23,529 nt of DNA from VXYL01 sp047518105 (GCA_047518105.1 JAKZRQ010000039.1:1-23529); one strand, 5' to 3'; shown: positions 6,773 through 16,096, numbered from the stretch's first letter. A program made the numbers and translations. Notes: a model not told the origin generated them from the letters alone.

Positions 6773-7169
6773 TGCCTGAATCGCAGCACCTGATCGGTCG
6801 ATCTAGCTGAGCGCGCCGGCCCGGCACACCGCTCGCACGCGCGGATCGCGCCAGTTGGCCTCCGGCCCGGCCACACCGACCTCTAACGCGTTCCGTTTCC
6901 CCGATTCAAACGGGCGACGCCTACCGCGCTCCGCCAGCAGGATTCGTGCGCGTCGTTTTTTCTTCGCAGCGAGGCGGATGGCATCGGATTGTTCTCCGCG
7001 CTAACCAGCGAGGCGGTCGAATCCACCATCGACCAAGGCATCAACAGCCGACCGACGATCAGCAAACTCGCGTGCATCGTCTCGCTCTCCGCGGAGCAGG
7101 GCAACTTCGACCCGGGTGCCGGCTGGTGGTTGCGCGAAGGCGTCGACCGGGCGAATGACGCGTGGGGGC

Positions 7170-7198
7170 TTGAACCACGCCAGCGGTTTTGCGATAGA
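7170..7198 (+). promoter_or_regulatory. Possible promoter of the thiolase gene
   Basis: TTGAAC at 7170-7175 (4 of 6 to the -35 consensus), a 17-base spacer, and GATAGA at 7193-7198 (3 of 6 to the -10 consensus), about 75 bases before the thiolase start. A TAATAT lies immediately after and could serve instead. The match is weak and positional support is the main argument. Confidence 0.28.
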
Positions 7199-7273
7199 CT
7201 AATATCTTGCGGCCTGCCGAACGGGCGGGTTGCCAAGGCCACCATTGACCTAGTTTAGAGGGGAGAAAGACGA

Positions 7274-8464
<1,191 letters not shown>

Positions 8465-8561
8465 CGGTCTGCCGAACTACCCGCAACTGGGTGCCCGTGG
8501 GGATAGCCGACGGGTTTCAAGCGGGGTCCGCAGCGGCGTGCCCGGCGCGGTATATCGAGTC

Positions 8562-8606
8562 AACGGGCCGGTGGTCGCTTCGCGGTCACCGGCCCGTTAC
8601 ATTTTG
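8562..8606 (+). terminator. Rho-independent terminator after the thiolase gene
   Basis: Perfect 12-base arms AACGGGCCGGTG (8562-8573) and CACCGGCCCGTT (8587-8598) enclose a 13-base loop and are followed by ACATTTTG. The stem is very stable, the T-run short. It lies about 100 bases after the thiolase stop and before the next plus-strand gene. Confidence 0.7.
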
Positions 8607-8682
8607 ATACCGCGCGACGGTTGGCGGGGAACCGCTTTTGAGGGACACTCGCCTGCGGTGGCCGCAACGAGTCCAAACAACG

Positions 8683-9261
8683 ATGGCTGACGGCAACGGG
8701 TCTTGGATGCCTCGCCATGCGGCAGTGTGCCGCGATGGAAATGCGGCTCCCGTTCGCAGGATGGGCTGGATGGTCGTGATCGCGTGGCTCGGGCTTTGGT
8801 CCCACGTCGCCTCGGGCGAGGGCGAGAATGCCGAGACCAAGGCATCGGCCGGGCATGCCGCGAGACCGGTTGGCGACTCCTCCAACCCGTATTCCGGACT
8901 GGACGACGAGCAGCTCGAAGCCCTGGCCGGCACGTTCCAGGATCTCGATCTGGACCAGCGCCGCTGGTTCCTTACCGAGGTACGCAAACGCATGAACTCC
9001 AAGGGCGAGCGTCCGCGCATTCCCGTTAGTGACCGGGCGCGTTTCGGTCGGGTGATTCGCAATGCCGCGACAACGGCGGCAGAAACCGGGAGCCTCGAGC
9101 AGGAGAACAACCTTCGGGTACTTCCCGCCATCCAAGTCCAACAAGTCCAAGTAGAGGTCTTCGGCACCGGTCTGTCCGCCGGACCTCCAGAAGAGGACGA
9201 GAAGCCGGTGTCGATGCCGGCCGTCCAGACCAAGGATCCGCCACGCCGTTCCGAGGAGTAG
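8683..9261 (+). CDS. Exported or membrane-anchored protein of unknown function upstream of ompR
   Basis: The frame opens at a TTG at 8638; ATGs at 8683, 8707 and 8761 are alternative starts and I report the first ATG (192 residues). An arginine pair precedes the hydrophobic stretch MGWMVVIAWLGLWSHVASG, which reads as a signal peptide with a likely cut after the ASG. The mature part has a conserved-looking helical segment, LDDEQLEALAGTFQDLDLDQ followed by RRWFLTEVRKRM, rich in Asp, Glu, Arg and Leu. It then has a Gln/Val-rich strand (IQVQQVQVEVFG) and a Pro/Glu-rich tail. I do not recognise a family. The helical segment loosely recalls periplasmic proteins that respond to stress, but this is only an impression. 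The gene lies 120 bases upstream of the ompR/envZ pair on the same strand, so it could be co-regulated or act in envelope sensing. Confidence 0.6.
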   Translation: MADGNGSWMPRHAAVCRDGNAAPVRRMGWMVVIAWLGLWSHVASGEGENAETKASAGHAARPVGDSSNPYSGLDDEQLEALAGTFQDLDLDQRRWFLTEVRKRMNSKGERPRIPVSDRARFGRVIRNAATTAAETGSLEQENNLRVLPAIQVQQVQVEVFGTGLSAGPPEEDEKPVSMPAVQTKDPPRRSEE

Positions 9262-9381
9262 AGGGTCCGCGGGGATGGTCGAGATTGCTCGCCAATCGAT
9301 CCGGGGTCTCCAGGGAATGAGCATTCGGTTCGACAACTGCAAGTCGACTGCAATGGCGGCACCGCAACCAGTACGCCCCTC

Positions 9382-10080
9382 GTGAGCGATCAAGCGAAGC
9401 TGCTCGTCGTTGACGACGATCCCGAACTGCAGGAACTGATCACCGCCTACCTGAGCAAACAGGGCTACGACATCGTGGCCGTGGGCGACGGTCGGGCCAT
9501 GGACAAGGCGCTCGCGGCGGGCGGAGTGGACCTGGTCATCCTCGACTTGATGCTTCCAGGCGAAGACGGCCTCTCCATCGCAAAGCGTCTGAAGCACACC
9601 GTCGACATCCCCATCATCATGGTCTCTGCCCAAGGCGAGGACGTTGATCGGATCGTGGGTCTCGAAATCGGCGCCGACGACTACATTGGCAAGCCGTTCA
9701 ACCCGAGGGAACTGCTAGCCCGGGTGCGCGCGGTCCTGCGTCGCGTCGGAAGCGGATCGGGGCCCGCCTTGGGCGTGGTGGAATTCGGTGACTTCCGGCT
9801 CGATCTCAACGCCCACCTGCTGTCGAAAGACGGTGCCACGGTGCCGCTCACCTCGGGCGAATTCGACCTCCTTGGCATCCTCGTCCGTCATCCGAACCGG
9901 GTTCTCGACCGAGATCGAATTCTGGACCTGCTCACCGGTGCGGAACGCTCGCCTTTCGATCGCAGCATCGACGTCCGCATCACCCGCCTACGAAGCAAGA
10001 TCGAACCCGATCCGGCGGCACCGGTCTTCATCCGCACGATTTGGGGCAAGGGCTACATGTTCTGCCCGGACGTGGCTTGA
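9382..10080 (+). CDS. ompR: OmpR-type response regulator
   Basis: A 232-residue response regulator. The receiver domain (about 5-120) has the acidic pocket D11-D12-D13 (VVDDDPEL), the phosphoacceptor D55 in LDLMLPGEDG, S82 in the Thr/Ser switch position and K104 in YIGKPFNPREL. A winged-helix DNA-binding domain (about 135-230) follows, with LTSGEFDLLGILVRHP, then RSIDVRITRLRSKIE and IRTIWGKGYMF. The blocks VDRIVGLEIGADDYI and KPFNPRELLARVRAVLRR are very close to E. coli OmpR, so the symbol is justified by both sequence and the adjacent envZ. The start is GTG at 9382 without a good Shine-Dalgarno. In enterobacteria the pair controls porins and osmotic and acid responses; targets here are unknown. 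Confidence 0.93.
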   Translation: MSDQAKLLVVDDDPELQELITAYLSKQGYDIVAVGDGRAMDKALAAGGVDLVILDLMLPGEDGLSIAKRLKHTVDIPIIMVSAQGEDVDRIVGLEIGADDYIGKPFNPRELLARVRAVLRRVGSGSGPALGVVEFGDFRLDLNAHLLSKDGATVPLTSGEFDLLGILVRHPNRVLDRDRILDLLTGAERSPFDRSIDVRITRLRSKIEPDPAAPVFIRTIWGKGYMFCPDVA

Positions 10081-10179
10081 CGACCGCCCGCTGTTGGGGA
10101 CACGCTGCTCGAACCGCGGTTCCCTCAAGAACGCGGTCTTGACTTCAAGCACTTACACGGCGGTCCGACAGAGCTGCAG

Positions 10180-11499
10180 GTGATGCGACCGGCCACACTC
10201 CTGGCGCGCGCCAACCTGGTGCTGGGCATCAGCGCCTCGGCAATCGCGGTGACCTCGATCGTGGCCTTGGTGGTGTTCGTCATTGTGCCCATCGAGAACC
10301 GCTCCGCTGACGACGAAGCAGGCTTGATCGTGCTGTCGGCCAAGACCTGGGTGGAGCTGGACGCGGCGCGGCGGCCTGCGTTCGAGATCGAATTGCTTGA
10401 GAACCACGATCTCATCATCTCCGCCGAACGGCGCGATCTACCCTTGGTTGAAGAAGGGAACCGCTACTACGAGCTCTTGGAGTTGGAGCTCAGCGAGCGT
10501 CTGGATGATCCCGTCCGCTTGATGGAGAGCGACGACCTGTTGTGGGTGGATGTCCCCATGGCGGACTTCGTCATGCAGATTGGACTTTCGTCCCAGCGTC
10601 GGGATGTTCAACCGGTCTACGTGGGCTTTGTGATCGTCTTGGTGGGCGCGGTCATCGTCTCCGTCACCTCCGGCTTCATCGTTCGCAGGGTCGCAGGCCC
10701 GCTGTCGCGCGCCGCCGAGGCCGTGAAGGCGTTTCGGGGGGCAGGAGGCTTCCAGCCGCTGCCCGAGGAAGGTCCCGAGGAGTTGGTCACGCTTGCCGCG
10801 AGTTTCAATGCGATGGCCCGGGACGTCAGCGAATTGCTGGCCAACCGCACGACGCTATTGGCCGGCATCTCTCACGATCTGCGCACGCCGCTGACGCGCA
10901 TGCGCTTTGCGCTCGAACTGTTGCCCGACGACCTGGACGAAGCGCTCGCCGGACGATTCGAACGCAACCTGGCGGCCATGGAGGAACTCATCAGCGACGC
11001 GTTGCGTTTCTCCCGGGGTACCGGCGAGGAGCCCCGCCGTGTGGACTTCCACGACTACCTCGAGTCCGTGGTCGCGACTATCGACGAGACGCTTGACATC
11101 GACTGGCGGGGACACCTGCCGAACGGCGTGGAAATCGCGGTTGGCGCCTTCCAGCGGGTCGTAGCGAACCTCGTCAGGAACGCCCAGCAGCACGGCGGTG
11201 GCGCCGAGATTGCCGTGGACTGCGGACGGAATCTCGTTGTCCACGTGATCGACCACGGTCCGGGCATTCCCGAGCACGAACAGGAGAAGGTGTTCCAACC
11301 CTTCTATCGCCTGGAGACCTCGCGCAGCCGCGCGACCGGCGGAAGCGGCTTGGGTCTTGCCATCGTGCACCAGCTTTGCCAAGCGCACGGCTGGCGAGTG
11401 AGCCTCGTGAGCACGGACACCGGCGGGACCGACGCGCGCGTGGCGGTGTCCCTTGCCGCCCATGACGAATCTGCCGCCGCCAACGTGGTAACAAAGTGA
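10180..11499 (+). CDS. envZ: EnvZ-type sensor histidine kinase
   Basis: A 439-residue inner-membrane kinase, partner of the upstream OmpR. It has one transmembrane helix at about 16-37, a periplasmic sensor of about 110 residues rich in Glu, Asp and Leu, a second helix at about 147-168, and a HAMP linker (about 168-222). The dimerisation/phosphoacceptor helix carries H232 in GISHDLRTPLTRMRF. The ATPase has an N box (N330-N334, ANLVRNAQQHG), G1 (DHGPGIP, 358-364), F box (FQPFYRLETSRS) and G2 (GGSGLGLAI, 387-395). The HDLRTPLTR block is the EnvZ signature, and the length is close to E. coli EnvZ (450). GTG at 10180 and ATG at 10183 are adjacent possible starts. The 99-base gap after ompR shows no obvious terminator. 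Confidence 0.92.
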   Translation: MMRPATLLARANLVLGISASAIAVTSIVALVVFVIVPIENRSADDEAGLIVLSAKTWVELDAARRPAFEIELLENHDLIISAERRDLPLVEEGNRYYELLELELSERLDDPVRLMESDDLLWVDVPMADFVMQIGLSSQRRDVQPVYVGFVIVLVGAVIVSVTSGFIVRRVAGPLSRAAEAVKAFRGAGGFQPLPEEGPEELVTLAASFNAMARDVSELLANRTTLLAGISHDLRTPLTRMRFALELLPDDLDEALAGRFERNLAAMEELISDALRFSRGTGEEPRRVDFHDYLESVVATIDETLDIDWRGHLPNGVEIAVGAFQRVVANLVRNAQQHGGGAEIAVDCGRNLVVHVIDHGPGIPEHEQEKVFQPFYRLETSRSRATGGSGLGLAIVHQLCQAHGWRVSLVSTDTGGTDARVAVSLAAHDESAAANVVTK

Positions 11500-11782
11500 C
11501 ACGAAGTTCCCACGGCGGAGAAATCAACGGGTAACACCTTGTCCGGTACGCTACGCGTGCGTATCGCGCCCATAGGGGCGGTGCGTGGAACTATCCCCCG
11601 ATCCTTCCGGATCGTTCGTTCCGGCTTCCCGGAACTCCCTTGCGGGGTTTCGGGAAGCCAAATCCGAGTACACCACCCAACATCCCGGCCAGACGCCCAG
11701 GAATGGCCTGTGCGCGCGTGGGGCACCCGAGGGCCCCCGAGGGCCGACTGTCCGGTGCGTATCGTGTAGCGGGGAGGCAGCG
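11500..11782. other. Intergenic region with inverted and direct repeats between envZ and the crotonase gene
   Basis: No gene is supported here. A perfect 9-base inverted repeat (GGCTTCCCG at 11623-11631, CGGGAAGCC at 11651-11659) can close a 19-base loop, and a smaller GATCC/GGATC hairpin lies just before it. TGTCCGGT...GTGCGTATCG occurs around 11540-11566 and again, shortened, around 11751-11763. A weak -35/-10 pair (TTGTCC at 11539, TATCGC at 11562, 17-base spacer) is possible. Confidence 0.4.
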
Positions 11783-12595
11783 GTGAGGCAGCGGGGAGAC
11801 CCGCCTGGGAACGAGCGCTTGAACTACCGGGAAATCCGTTACGAAGTCGACGGGCCGATGGCCTTGGTGACCATCAACCGCGCCGAGAAACACAATGCCA
11901 TCTCGCTGGCCACCTTGGGCGAACTGCAGGCCGCGGTGGCAGAAGCCGCAGCTTCCGAGGCTGTCAGGGTCATCACCATAACCGGCGCGGGCGGACGCGC
12001 ATTCGCCTCGGGCTCGGATCTCTCCGAGGTGCTCGATCGCGACTTGCGCCAGGCGCTCGAACCCATCGTCCAGGGATTGGCGGACCAACTCGAACGCACG
12101 CCCAAGCCGACCATCGCCGCCATCGACGGCATCTGCATAGGGGGCGGCTTGGAGGTGGCACTTGGCTGCGGCTTGCGGATCGCCACGCCAAGGTCGCGGT
12201 TCGCGACGCCTGAAGGCAAGCTCGGCATCATTCCCGGCGGCGGCGCGACGGCGCGCTTGCCGAGGCTCGTCGGTCGCGGTTGGGCCATGGAGATGATGCT
12301 GATGGGAGAGCCCATCGACGCCGCGCGCGCGCTGTCCATCGGACTGGTCACACGCCTTGTCGAAGCCGAAGAACTGATCCCCGAAGCCCGGCGCATGGCG
12401 GACCACTTGGCGACCTTCGCGCCGTTCGTCCCACGCACCATGAAGGCGATGGTCCATTTTGGGATGGAAGCGAGCTTGGCTGGCGCACTGATGTTCGAAA
12501 AGTACGCCCAAGGCGCCTTGGTGCAGACCGACGACAAGCGCGAGGGCATCAGGGCATTCCTCGACAAACGCAAACCGCGATTCAAGAGCGGGTGA
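11783..12595 (+). CDS. Enoyl-CoA hydratase/isomerase (crotonase) family protein
   Basis: A 270-residue crotonase. Conserved blocks are VTINRAEKHNAIS (29-41), the oxyanion segments FASGSDLSE (74-82) and ICIGGGLEVALGCG (117-130), and FATPEGKLGIIPGGGAT (140-156). Both catalytic glutamates are present, E124 in GGGLE and E144 in PEGKLG, so hydratase or isomerase chemistry is likely, unlike the crotonase at 2113-2913. The start is GTG at 11783, 5 bases after a strong GGGGAGG ribosome binding site. The frame extends upstream to 11585 but without conserved sequence, and a TTG at 11819 is a later alternative. In the envZ-to-MaoC interval it stands alone, with its own leader and a T7 tract shortly after the stop. 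Confidence 0.9.
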   Translation: MRQRGDPPGNERLNYREIRYEVDGPMALVTINRAEKHNAISLATLGELQAAVAEAAASEAVRVITITGAGGRAFASGSDLSEVLDRDLRQALEPIVQGLADQLERTPKPTIAAIDGICIGGGLEVALGCGLRIATPRSRFATPEGKLGIIPGGGATARLPRLVGRGWAMEMMLMGEPIDAARALSIGLVTRLVEAEELIPEARRMADHLATFAPFVPRTMKAMVHFGMEASLAGALMFEKYAQGALVQTDDKREGIRAFLDKRKPRFKSG

Positions 12596-12626
12596 CGTCG
12601 GGCAAGCGCGACCGGGACCTTTTTTT
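12591..12626 (+). terminator. Possible terminator after the crotonase gene
   Basis: An imperfect stem (GGT...GTCG pairing with CGAC...ACC, with a three-by-three internal loop) overlaps the stop codon and leads straight into seven T residues (12620-12626). The T-run is clear, the stem weak. Confidence 0.35.
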
Positions 12627-12782
12627 GGGCCTGCGTCTCCCTTCTTGATCGCGTTGGTGATCCACCGTCGCCCGGCTAACGCGAAAGTCGAGATCGGACG
12701 TGCCCGAAGGCCGAGGTCTTTGATAAGTTAGGCCCTTGGTTCGGCGTGTGCGCCGACGATCACAATCCATCGAGAGAGACAT

Positions 12783-13289
12783 ATGGCTGTAGAGAAATTC
12801 TCCGTGGAAGCGAGCCACATCATGATGTTTGCTCGCGCCATCGGCGACGGCAACCCGATCTACTACGACGACGAGCATGCGAAGGGCACCGAACCCGGTG
12901 GCATCATCGCACCGCCTACCTTCGCCCAGGCAAGCGCTCAGTTCGACCCGAGCTACGGCTTGCGGCCGAAGATCGACGGCGACGGCTGGTTCGGCTCGGG
13001 CGGGAAACCCACCGGCGCGAAACCCCGGCCCGGCAGCAGCGGCGGTGGTGGCGGCGGTGGCGGCGGCTTGCACGCCGAACAACGCTTCATGTACCACCGG
13101 CACGTCAAGCCGGGGGATGTTCTGTCGGCGACAGTCAAGCCGGGCAAGACCTGGGAAAAGCAAGGCCGGCGCGCCGGCAAGCTGGTGTTCAGCGAGTCGA
13201 TCACCGAGTACCGGGATCAGAACGGCCAACTGGTCGTCACCGCCATCGGGGTCGGCGTGCGCACCGAACGCCCGGTGGACCAGGGTTGA
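12783..13289 (+). CDS. MaoC-type hot-dog protein (FAS1-like dehydratase domain) with a polyglycine loop
   Basis: A 168-residue hot-dog domain of the MaoC N-terminal/FAS1-like type. It opens with MAVEKFSVEASHIMMFARAI (1-20), has GDGNPIYYDDEHA (21-33), where catalytically competent MaoC proteins carry their D-x4-H pair, then GIIAPPTFAQA (40-50), a glycine-rich insertion, and FMYHRHVKPGDVLSATVK. The insertion (about 68-98) includes nine consecutive glycines (87-95) and is predicted to be a flexible surface loop. In this family the N-terminal-type subunit usually pairs with a MaoC subunit encoded just downstream to form an active heterodimeric hydratase, and that partner starts 13 bases later here. 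The substrate is probably a 2-enoyl-CoA or 3-hydroxyacyl-CoA. GAGAGA precedes the ATG. Confidence 0.85.
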   Translation: MAVEKFSVEASHIMMFARAIGDGNPIYYDDEHAKGTEPGGIIAPPTFAQASAQFDPSYGLRPKIDGDGWFGSGGKPTGAKPRPGSSGGGGGGGGGLHAEQRFMYHRHVKPGDVLSATVKPGKTWEKQGRRAGKLVFSESITEYRDQNGQLVVTAIGVGVRTERPVDQG

Positions 13290-13302
13290 GGGGGGCAAGG
13301 AC

Positions 13303-13710
13303 ATGGCATTGACAGCGACCGAACTCAACGTCGGGGACACCTACACGGAGCGCTTGGTCGAGGACTTGAAGCGTACCCAGATCGTCATGTACGCGGGCGC
13401 TTCCGGGGACTACAACCCGGTCCACACCGATGAAGTCTTCGCGACCGAAGTGGCCGGCTATCCGAGCGTATTCGCCCACGGCATGCTGACCATGGGGATG
13501 ACTGGGAAAATGCTCACCAACTACGTCGGCGACGGGCGCCTGACCGAATACGGTGTCCGCTTTACCAGCCAAGTCTTCCCCGGAGACACCTTGGACGCCA
13601 CCGCCACCGTGGCTGCGGTCGCGGACGGCATCGTCGAACTCGAGGTGTACACCGTGAACCAGGACGGCGTCGAGATACTCAAGGGCAGCGCCAAGGCCCG
13701 GGTGGACTGA
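13303..13710 (+). CDS. MaoC-type enoyl-CoA hydratase subunit
   Basis: A 135-residue hot-dog hydratase. The catalytic pair is D36 and H41 in SGDYNPVHTDE. The segment VFAHGMLTMGMTGKMLTNYV (about 56-75) is the conserved hydratase helix region, followed by RFTSQVFPGDTLDATATV (about 87-104). It probably performs R-specific hydration of trans-2-enoyl-CoA, or dehydration of 3-hydroxyacyl-CoA, together with the upstream hot-dog protein. The ATG at 13303 is preceded by GAGGGGGG and AAGGAC, a good ribosome binding site, and lies 13 bases after the upstream stop, so the two are co-translated. The frame extends upstream to 12829 out of register with the neighbour, but that part is a shadow. It ends 12 bases before the stop of the convergent esterase. 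Confidence 0.92.
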   Translation: MALTATELNVGDTYTERLVEDLKRTQIVMYAGASGDYNPVHTDEVFATEVAGYPSVFAHGMLTMGMTGKMLTNYVGDGRLTEYGVRFTSQVFPGDTLDATATVAAVADGIVELEVYTVNQDGVEILKGSAKARVD

Positions 13711-13722
13711 CAACGGCCGATG

Positions 13723-14658
13723 TCAGCGATGCGTCGAACTTGAATCGAACGCCGACCTGAGCGCGGCGCACGCTGTCGCCATCGCCTCGTGCGCGGCATG
13801 AATGGTGCGCGTATGGGCGAAGAAGCCATGGATGAGCCCGTCGCAGCGGACGCGTTCCGCTTGGACACCGGCATCGGACAGGGCCTTCGCGTAGGCCTCT
13901 CCCTCGTCCCGCAGGGGATCGTATTCGGCAGTCATCACGAGGGCCGGAGGGAGGTTCGAGAGATCCTTCGCGAGTAGCGGCGAGGCGTACGCCTCGCCGC
14001 GCGCTTCCCGGGATGGCGCGTAGTGGTCCCAGAACCAGCGCATGGCGTCGGCGGTGAGCAGGTAGCCTTCGCCGTTCTCGCGGTAGGACGGCGTGTCGAA
14101 GTGAATGCCGTCGACCACGGGATAGACCAGCAGTTGGAACGCGATTTCCGGCCCGCCCCGGTCCCGCGCCATCTGGGCCACGACGGCGGCGAGGTTCCCG
14201 CCGGCACTGTCGCCGGCCACGGCAAGCAACGTCGGGTCGCCGCCCAGGGTGCGCGCCTGCGTCGCTGCCCAGCGGGTCGCGGCGTAGCAGTCTTGGGCAG
14301 CCGCGGGAAAGCGATGTTCGGGTGCCAGCCGGTAGTCCACCGAGATCACCAACGCACCGGCGCCTCGGCAGACCTCCCGGCTTTGGCAGTCGGCGGTGGT
14401 CAAGTCGCCGATCACCCAGCCGCCGCCGTGGAACATCATGACGACGGGAAAAGGACCGGTCCCTTCGGGGCGGTAGGCTCGCGCGGGTACCCCGCCCGCG
14501 TCCACCGCGGTCACGGACCCAATGCCAATCTCGGGTGCTTCGGGCTGCATTGCACGACACATCTCGCGTCCCATGGCCACAGGCAGGTCGACCAAGGGCG
14601 GACCGCCCATCTCGGCGAGTTGACGAAGCATCGTCTCGTACTCGGAATGTAGGGGCAT
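13723..14658 (-). CDS. HSL-family alpha/beta hydrolase (esterase)
   Basis: A 311-residue hormone-sensitive-lipase-type carboxylesterase. The oxyanion motif is HGGGW (77-81). DYRLAPEHRFPAA (108-120) is the family signature. The nucleophile is S151 in GDSAGGN, the acid is D247 (YDPLRDEG) and the histidine is H277 (LIHGFF). The length is typical. It hydrolyses short to medium acyl esters; the natural substrate is unknown. No signal peptide is present, so it is cytosolic. The start is the ATG at 14658 with no strong ribosome binding site. It is divergent from the ClpP-like gene, with 93 bases between the starts. Confidence 0.92.
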   Translation of the reverse strand: MPLHSEYETMLRQLAEMGGPPLVDLPVAMGREMCRAMQPEAPEIGIGSVTAVDAGGVPARAYRPEGTGPFPVVMMFHGGGWVIGDLTTADCQSREVCRGAGALVISVDYRLAPEHRFPAAAQDCYAATRWAATQARTLGGDPTLLAVAGDSAGGNLAAVVAQMARDRGGPEIAFQLLVYPVVDGIHFDTPSYRENGEGYLLTADAMRWFWDHYAPSREARGEAYASPLLAKDLSNLPPALVMTAEYDPLRDEGEAYAKALSDAGVQAERVRCDGLIHGFFAHTRTIHAAHEAMATACAALRSAFDSSSTHR

Positions 14659-14751
14659 GGGTTGGTTCTCGGTTGCCGTGGCGTCTTGGTTCGGCGCACT
14701 CCGAGTCTACCAATTCCGGTAACATGGCGGGCTTTGACTACGAGGACAGTC

Positions 14752-15348
14752 ATGGGGGACGAAGCTCCCGAGGGGGCGAAGGACGCGCCGGGTCCGGATA
14801 TGGCGCGCTTTCTCGAACACACGCTGCTGAAGAACCGCACGCTCACGATCTTCGGCGAGATCAACAAGGATGTGGCCCAGCGCACGACCGAAAAGCTCTT
14901 GGCGCTGTCCTTCGAAAGCGACGAGCCAATCACCGTGTTCATCGGTTCGCCGGGCGGTCATGTTGAATCCGGCGACACCATCTTCGACATGATTCGTTTC
15001 ATCAAGCCGGTGGTGCGCACGGTCGGCACCGGATGGGTCGGCAGCATCGCGACCCACATCTACTTGGCCACCGATCGCGAGAATCGCTTCGCCCTGCCCA
15101 ACACGCGATTCCTGATTCACCAACCGGCGGGTGGATTCGGCGGCGATGCCTCCGACATCGAGATCCACGCCCGGGAGATCGTCAAGACCCGCGAGCGCAT
15201 CAATGGAATCATCGCCGAGCGGACCGGCCAGCCCTTGGAACGGGTGGTCAAGGACACCGACCGCGACTATTGGATGAGCGTCGAGGAATCCGTCGAATAC
15301 GGACTCGTAGGATCGGTCATCTCGCGGGCTGAGGATCTCACTGGCTGA
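14752..15348 (+). CDS. ClpP-like serine peptidase
   Basis: A 198-residue ClpP-fold protein. The oxyanion loop is IGSPGGHVESGDTIFDMIRF (64-83). The nucleophile is S98 in GWVGSIATHIY (classical ClpP has GQAASMGA). Histidine H123 lies in RFLIHQPAGGFGG and aspartate D172 in TDRDYWMS. Ser-His and His-Asp spacings of 25 and 49 equal those of E. coli ClpP (S97, H122, D171; from memory), so the triad looks intact. The N-terminus (MGDEAPEGAKDAPGPD) is acidic and unlike the ClpP axial loop. No clpX, clpA or tig gene is adjacent, so this is likely an accessory paralogue rather than the housekeeping subunit. The ATG at 14752 has GAGG about 8 bases upstream; the open frame starts at 14662 without conserved sequence. 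Confidence 0.88.
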   Translation: MGDEAPEGAKDAPGPDMARFLEHTLLKNRTLTIFGEINKDVAQRTTEKLLALSFESDEPITVFIGSPGGHVESGDTIFDMIRFIKPVVRTVGTGWVGSIATHIYLATDRENRFALPNTRFLIHQPAGGFGGDASDIEIHAREIVKTRERINGIIAERTGQPLERVVKDTDRDYWMSVEESVEYGLVGSVISRAEDLTG

Positions 15349-15411
15349 TGCGCGATGCCGTTTTGCTTGTCGCCCGCCCGCCGATGACTGCTCCAGGACC
15401 GGGTTCGTTCG

Positions 15412-16077
15412 ATGGCTGAACTCCGGGTCAATCTCGGCGACCGGACGGTCGGTGCCTTGCTGCAGCCGGCGAGCGGCCCCCACCGGGCCACCCTAACCCT
15501 GGGTCACGGTGCCGGCGCAGGAATGACGCACCGCAACATGGCGTCCATCGCCCTGGCGTTTGCCGAAGTCGGCATCGCCACTTTGCGCTACAACTTCCCC
15601 TTTACCGAAGAGGGACGGTCCCGCGTGGATGCCCAGGCGGTTTCCACGGCCACCGTCGCGACCGCCCTGGCCACCGCGCGCAAGCAAGCCGACGGTCCGT
15701 ACTTGCTCGGCGGACACAGTTACGGCGGGCGCATGGCCTCCCATGCGGTGGTCGACCACGAACTCGATGTGGCCGGCCTGGTCTTCTGCTCGTTCCCGTT
15801 GCACACGGTCGGCAAGCCGGCAACCAAGCGTGCCGATCATCTTGACCTTGTTGCGGCACCGATGCTGTTCCTGTCGGGAACGCGGGACGGCATGGCCGAA
15901 CCGGCGTTGCTGAACGCCGTCGCTGCCCGGATTGGTGCAACGGCCAACTGGCTCGACACCGCCGACCACGGCTACAAGACCCTGAAGCGGACGCGGGCGC
16001 GGGCGGACGACGTGTTCACGGAGATGGCCGACTACGCGAGCGCGTGGCTGGACACCGTGCTTGACGGCGCTTTGTAG
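15412..16077 (+). CDS. Small alpha/beta hydrolase (KANL3/TEX30-like, dienelactone-hydrolase fold)
   Basis: A 221-residue lidless alpha/beta hydrolase. It has LGHGAGAGMTHRNM (30-43) as oxyanion region, IATLRYNFPFTEEG (55-68), the elbow LGGHSYGGRMAS with S103, D159 in LSGTRDGMAEP and H186 in ADHGYKTLKR, a complete triad. The GHGAGAGM and RYNFPF blocks are typical of the TEX30/KANL3-like group of bacterial hydrolases, whose substrates are mostly unknown. The start is ATG at 15412, 63 bases after the ClpP-like stop on the same strand, so the two may be co-transcribed. The FAH-family gene follows 19 bases later, continuing a likely operon. Confidence 0.87.
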   Translation: MAELRVNLGDRTVGALLQPASGPHRATLTLGHGAGAGMTHRNMASIALAFAEVGIATLRYNFPFTEEGRSRVDAQAVSTATVATALATARKQADGPYLLGGHSYGGRMASHAVVDHELDVAGLVFCSFPLHTVGKPATKRADHLDLVAAPMLFLSGTRDGMAEPALLNAVAARIGATANWLDTADHGYKTLKRTRARADDVFTEMADYASAWLDTVLDGAL

Positions 16078-16096
16078 ACAACACACAGGAATCCCC

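Larger units (their letters stand above)
6611..7169. other. Gene-poor stretch without a convincing coding region
   Basis: Between the lipoprotein stop and the thiolase promoter region I see no frame with recognisable protein sequence. The longest open frames (minus 6883-7245, 120 codons; plus 6989-7258, 89 codons) look like chance and match no family I know. The stretch does hold two strong hairpins (6622-6645 and 6736-6772), so it may carry structured RNA or decayed sequence. Confidence 0.5.
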
